Of a stretch of 64,000 bases of DNA, positions 60,962-64,000 are shown piece after piece. Source of the stretch: Promethearchaeota archaeon (GTDB lineage: Archaea; Asgardarchaeota; Lokiarchaeia; Sigyniarchaeales; SOKP01); contig JABCSY010000004.1 in NCBI GenBank assembly GCA_018238625.1, positions 22,868 through 86,867 of the forward strand, given 5' to 3'. Below the pieces are notes generated by a model. It made no database searches and was not told where the DNA came from. It saw only the letters and a program-made list of their open reading frames with translations. Every line of letters starts with the position of its first letter. Position 1 is the stretch's first letter. The position numbers and the translations under genes were made by a program.

Positions 60962-62542
60962 ATGTTTGAAGAAAGCGTAATTATTAAAGATTGGAGGAAT
61001 ATTGACTTAGCTTTTGGTCTAATATATCCAAACAATTATAAATTGGGAATATCTTCCTATTCAATCAGATTACTTTACCATTTAATTAACTCCAACGAAA
61101 GAGCTGTATGCGAGCGAATTTACCTTCCTGAAAAAATCAAGTTTCCAGCATCTAAAGATCTATCTTCCATTAACCGCCTTCGAAGCATAGAAAATAAAGT
61201 TTTACCTAAAGATTTTGACATTTTAGGATTCTCAGTTCATTACGAAAACGATTATAGAAATATTTTATGGCTTTTAGACAAATCGCAAATCCCACTAGAC
61301 GCAAAAACACGTCAAGAATCTTACATTCGTAACGAAATAAATTATCCGCTCATAATTGGTGGAGGGCCCGCAGTAACTTCAAATCCTTTGCCATTGAGCA
61401 AAATTTTTGATCTCTTCTTTATCGGTGATGCTGAACCAAATCTAAATGTATTTTTTGATGTTTTCATGGATTATAAATTAAAAAAAAATAATTTTCAAGC
61501 ATTTCTTGATCGGGTAAAAAATATAGAAGGTGTTTTTATACCAGCTCTCGATAATAAAACAAATCGAGCAGTTCTAAAGGATCTAGACGAATCTCCTACA
61601 CCACAATTTCAATTATTAGCTAAAAATGAGAGTAATAATAATAAGATATTTGAAGAAAACTATTTTATTGAGGTTAATAGAGGTTGTCCGTATCAATGCA
61701 AATTTTGTTTATCTTCTTTCCACAATTCTCCGTTTAGAAATAAGAGTTATGAAGAGATAACTAAAACCATTGAAGAAGGCATAAAATATTCAAATTTTAA
61801 AAAAATTAGTCTGATTGGATCGTGCATATCCTCACATCCTAAATTTGTTGAAATATGCGAGTTTATAATCAATAAAGGCAAGAACTTTAGCGTCCCTTCA
61901 ATGCGTTTAGAGCATATTACTCCTAAAATCATCAATGTATTCGAGGAAAATGGTACTAAAACCATTACAATTGCTCCAGAAACGGGAACAGAATCATTAC
62001 GATACAGTTTAGGAAAAAGAATATCTAACGAGAAGATTTTACAAGTTTTAAACCAAATTAAAGAATCTAAAATAAAAAAAGTAAAGTTTTATTTTCTAGT
62101 AGGACTGCCAAACGAAACCGATGACGATGTTTTAGAAATTATTAATCTTTTGAAGTCCATTAAGAAAATTGGTTTTACGAGGAATGAACTTAAAGTTAAC
62201 ATCAATCCGTTTGTCCCTAAGCTAAATACGCCCTACGGAAACAAATGTCACTTTTATTTATCAAATAATCTTAGTAATTTAAAATTGAAACTTAAAACTT
62301 TAGAAGTAGCGTTAAAAAACATTGTCTCAATTAAATTTAAAAACCCAAAAAACACCGTGAATAACGCGAGATTACAAGCTTTAATATCGTTAGGAGATCG
62401 AAATATATCCGAATTACTCCTACAATATTATTTTAATGGTGCTAATATGGGCTCTTTAAGAAGGGCTGAAAAGGATTTGAATTTTTCAATTGATAACTAT
62501 TTCCAAAAAGTCCAAGATGGTTACAAACCGTGGATAATATAG
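60962..62542 (+). CDS. Radical SAM protein with N-terminal B12-binding-like domain
   Basis: A 526-residue protein. The N-terminal domain (about 1-180) has the fold pattern of cobalamin-binding domains (FDILGFSVHYENDYRNI, PLIIGGGPAVTSNPLP, FFIGDAEPN). The radical SAM core has CPYQCKFC with C242, C246 and C249 binding [4Fe-4S], then ITIAPETGTESL and FYFLVGLPNETDDD. The layout fits the YgiQ/TIGR03960-like group, which lacks an assigned substrate. I preferred ATG at 60962 to TTG at 60917, which lies inside the sirtuin gene. Methylation or thioether chemistry are possible but unproven. Confidence 0.85.
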   Translation: MFEESVIIKDWRNIDLAFGLIYPNNYKLGISSYSIRLLYHLINSNERAVCERIYLPEKIKFPASKDLSSINRLRSIENKVLPKDFDILGFSVHYENDYRNILWLLDKSQIPLDAKTRQESYIRNEINYPLIIGGGPAVTSNPLPLSKIFDLFFIGDAEPNLNVFFDVFMDYKLKKNNFQAFLDRVKNIEGVFIPALDNKTNRAVLKDLDESPTPQFQLLAKNESNNNKIFEENYFIEVNRGCPYQCKFCLSSFHNSPFRNKSYEEITKTIEEGIKYSNFKKISLIGSCISSHPKFVEICEFIINKGKNFSVPSMRLEHITPKIINVFEENGTKTITIAPETGTESLRYSLGKRISNEKILQVLNQIKESKIKKVKFYFLVGLPNETDDDVLEIINLLKSIKKIGFTRNELKVNINPFVPKLNTPYGNKCHFYLSNNLSNLKLKLKTLEVALKNIVSIKFKNPKNTVNNARLQALISLGDRNISELLLQYYFNGANMGSLRRAEKDLNFSIDNYFQKVQDGYKPWII

Positions 62543-62573
62543 ATAACAAATAAAAAGAATAATTAGATAAATT

Positions 62574-63077
62574 TTAATCGATTTTATTAAATACTTGTTT
62601 AGGAGATTTACAAACAGGGCATGGGTCTGGAGGTTCTCCTTCGTGCGTATACCCGCATACAGAGCATACATACATAGGCTTATCTTCTAAATCTTTACCG
62701 CTCTCAACTAATTCTAAAGCTTTTTGATAAAGTTTATGGTGTATCTTCTCCACATCGTTAGCTAAATTAAAAGTTCTTTCTGCGCTTTTATTTTCCTCGG
62801 TTTTGGCGTCGTTAATGAAATCAGGGTACATTTTTGTAAATTCGTAAAATTCACCCTCAATTGCTTCTTTTAAGTTTTCGACAGTAGACTTGATGCCCCC
62901 CATAGCACGTAAGTGGTTAAGTGCGTGTACCGTTTCGGCATCCGCGGCAGCTCGAAATAAGCGCGCTACTCCTGGAAATCCGTCTTGTTCGGCTTTTTTT
63001 GCAAAGGCTATATACTTTCTATTGGCTTGAGATTCGCCCGCAAAAGCGGCTTTTAAATCTTCTTCTGACTTCGTCAT
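62574..63077 (-). CDS. rbr: Rubrerythrin
   Basis: A 167-residue diiron protein. The ferritin-like half has the repeated iron-binding glutamates (FAGESQANRKY, DAETVHALNH, NDVEKIHHK), and the C-terminus a rubredoxin-like ribbon (CSVCGY and CPVC). It reduces hydrogen peroxide with electrons from rubredoxin or NADH and protects anaerobes from oxygen. ATG at 63077 is preferred; GTG at 63089 would add four residues. It converges on the radical SAM gene with 31 bases between stops. It agrees with an anaerobic lifestyle. Confidence 0.94.
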   Translation of the reverse strand: MTKSEEDLKAAFAGESQANRKYIAFAKKAEQDGFPGVARLFRAAADAETVHALNHLRAMGGIKSTVENLKEAIEGEFYEFTKMYPDFINDAKTEENKSAERTFNLANDVEKIHHKLYQKALELVESGKDLEDKPMYVCSVCGYTHEGEPPDPCPVCKSPKQVFNKID

Positions 63078-63179
63078 AATAAAGTTCACTCATTAAATTT
63101 TTATTAAGAATTATATTTCAAAATATTTTAAGTTGCATTTTATAATTAATAATCTTTTTTGAATCGCGAAATTTAGCAA

Positions 63180-63986
63180 TTAATCATTAAGTAAATTCTT
63201 TATCTTCTTTACAACTTTCTGTAAATAAAATTCTGCCATTCCAAATCTAATTTTGGCATCGAAGATAAGAATTAATAAGTAAAGATCATTTACATTTTCA
63301 GAAAAAATTAGTTCGTTGTTTTTAGAGGTGTAAAATAATTTTAGAATAGTATTATTACAAATTTTCACTCTAAAATCGACCTCCTTTAAAAAATCTTCTA
63401 TCATCGTCTCATTTAAAGAAGAAAAAACTACTTTACCTATATTAGTTAAAAGAATAGCTCCTTTAATGTCATCGTTTAACTGGAGTTCTTTGAGTAAGCT
63501 AATAATTTCATCTTCTTTGATTAAATCAAATTCGCTACTAAAGGGTTCCCTAATAATGTCTTCGATGAGATAGTTTAATTGCTCGTCATTGATGTATTCT
63601 AAATCGGTTTTTATATCGTTTTTAATTACATATTTTGAAAATTTAGAGTGGATTTTGGAAATTATTTTATCTAAAAGCTGCCAATTTTCGATCGTATTAC
63701 ACAGAAGGTTGTAGTATAGATTCTTTTTTTCAAAAACTACTAATTTTATACCTCCACCCATTTCAACTGTTTTAATCTTATCTCCGATAAGTTCTTTAGT
63801 AAAAGACATTAGTGCTGTAAAGTATGAAGAGATTAACTGTTCTTGCTCTAAGGGGTACAAGTTTGTAAGATTTAAGCCATAGATACAGATACCAGATTTG
63901 TTAAAGATGAATAAATTATGTATATTCAATTTATCGCATGTTCTTCTAATCTTTGAAACTAATACGGAATTGTCGGGAATACCCAT
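63180..63986 (-). CDS. Longin/roadblock-like two-domain protein
   Basis: A 268-residue protein with two alpha/beta domains. The first (NIHNLFIFNKSGICIYGLNL, IKLVVFEKKNLYYNLLC) matches a longin-like fold. The second (DDIKGAILLTNIGKVVFSSL, LYLLILIFDAKIRFGMAEFY) matches the roadblock/MglB fold that regulates small GTPases. It lies at the right edge of the window, immediately upstream of rubrerythrin on the same strand. It is one more of the Asgard-type proteins that may serve GTPase signalling or membrane processes. Confidence 0.62.
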   Translation of the reverse strand: MGIPDNSVLVSKIRRTCDKLNIHNLFIFNKSGICIYGLNLTNLYPLEQEQLISSYFTALMSFTKELIGDKIKTVEMGGGIKLVVFEKKNLYYNLLCNTIENWQLLDKIISKIHSKFSKYVIKNDIKTDLEYINDEQLNYLIEDIIREPFSSEFDLIKEDEIISLLKELQLNDDIKGAILLTNIGKVVFSSLNETMIEDFLKEVDFRVKICNNTILKLFYTSKNNELIFSENVNDLYLLILIFDAKIRFGMAEFYLQKVVKKIKNLLND

Positions 63987-64000
63987 ATTAAATTGTTAAA

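Overview
The window looks like chromosomal DNA of an Asgard archaeon, most like the Lokiarchaeia group. The DNA is very AT-rich. It carries archaeal ribosomal proteins (uS15 and eS1), an isolated gelsolin-type domain of the Asgard kind, several longin/roadblock-like proteins of the kind that partner small GTPases, and archaeal TATA-type promoter signals. No rRNA, tRNA or CRISPR array was recognised. The lineage call rests on protein families recognised by eye, not on a search.

Layout. 1-4.3 kb: a crotonase cut by the window edge, a UbiA-type prenyltransferase and two neighbouring CCG-domain iron-sulfur proteins, probably redox/acyl-CoA metabolism. 4.6-7.9 kb: a MoxR AAA+ ATPase overlapping a VWA protein that also has an HExxH site. 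8-11 kb: two alpha/beta hydrolases and an MFS transporter. 11.3-12.5 kb: a gelsolin domain fused to two SAP/HeH-like modules. 12.5-17.3 kb: a 989-residue winged-helix/TPR protein divergent from a tandem array of three 23-24-codon micro-ORFs, then a relic winged-helix copy and a zinc metallopeptidase. 17.5-25.6 kb: a mixed accessory stretch (longin-like protein, two GNAT-like proteins, a 7-TM protein, an E1/ThiF-like enzyme, an MFS exporter). 25.7-32 kb: a left-handed beta-helix protein, an ADP-forming acyl-CoA synthetase alpha-type protein, two tandem glycerophosphodiesterases, a half-TFS zinc ribbon, an SCP2-like protein and a complete RNase III.

32.2-48.2 kb is one long co-directional locus: an ABC ATPase, two FtsX/MacB-like permeases of about 990 residues, a giant membrane-anchored surface protein and a giant membrane-anchored subtilase with zinc ribbons on the inner side. 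48.2-51.7 kb is housekeeping (ITP/XTP pyrophosphatase, FAD oxidoreductase, uS15, eS1). A complete insertion sequence with 21-bp terminal inverted repeats lies at 51,738-53,559. It is followed by a longin/roadblock-like protein, a small acidic ORF, a 1690-residue acidic-repeat/winged-helix/double-HNH protein, a sirtuin, a radical SAM protein, rubrerythrin and another longin/roadblock-like protein.

The best candidate for an undescribed system is the micro-ORF array at 15.6-16.0 kb. Three short peptides have nearly identical ribosome-binding sites at the same spacing, related termini and similar flanks. They sit beside a divergent winged-helix/TPR regulator, with a 16-bp perfect palindrome and three TCGAACTT boxes between them. 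This resembles, by analogy only, peptide-receptor (RRNPP-type) regulation. A second theme is non-standard start codons: at least three genes have a good Shine-Dalgarno placed for ATA or CTG.
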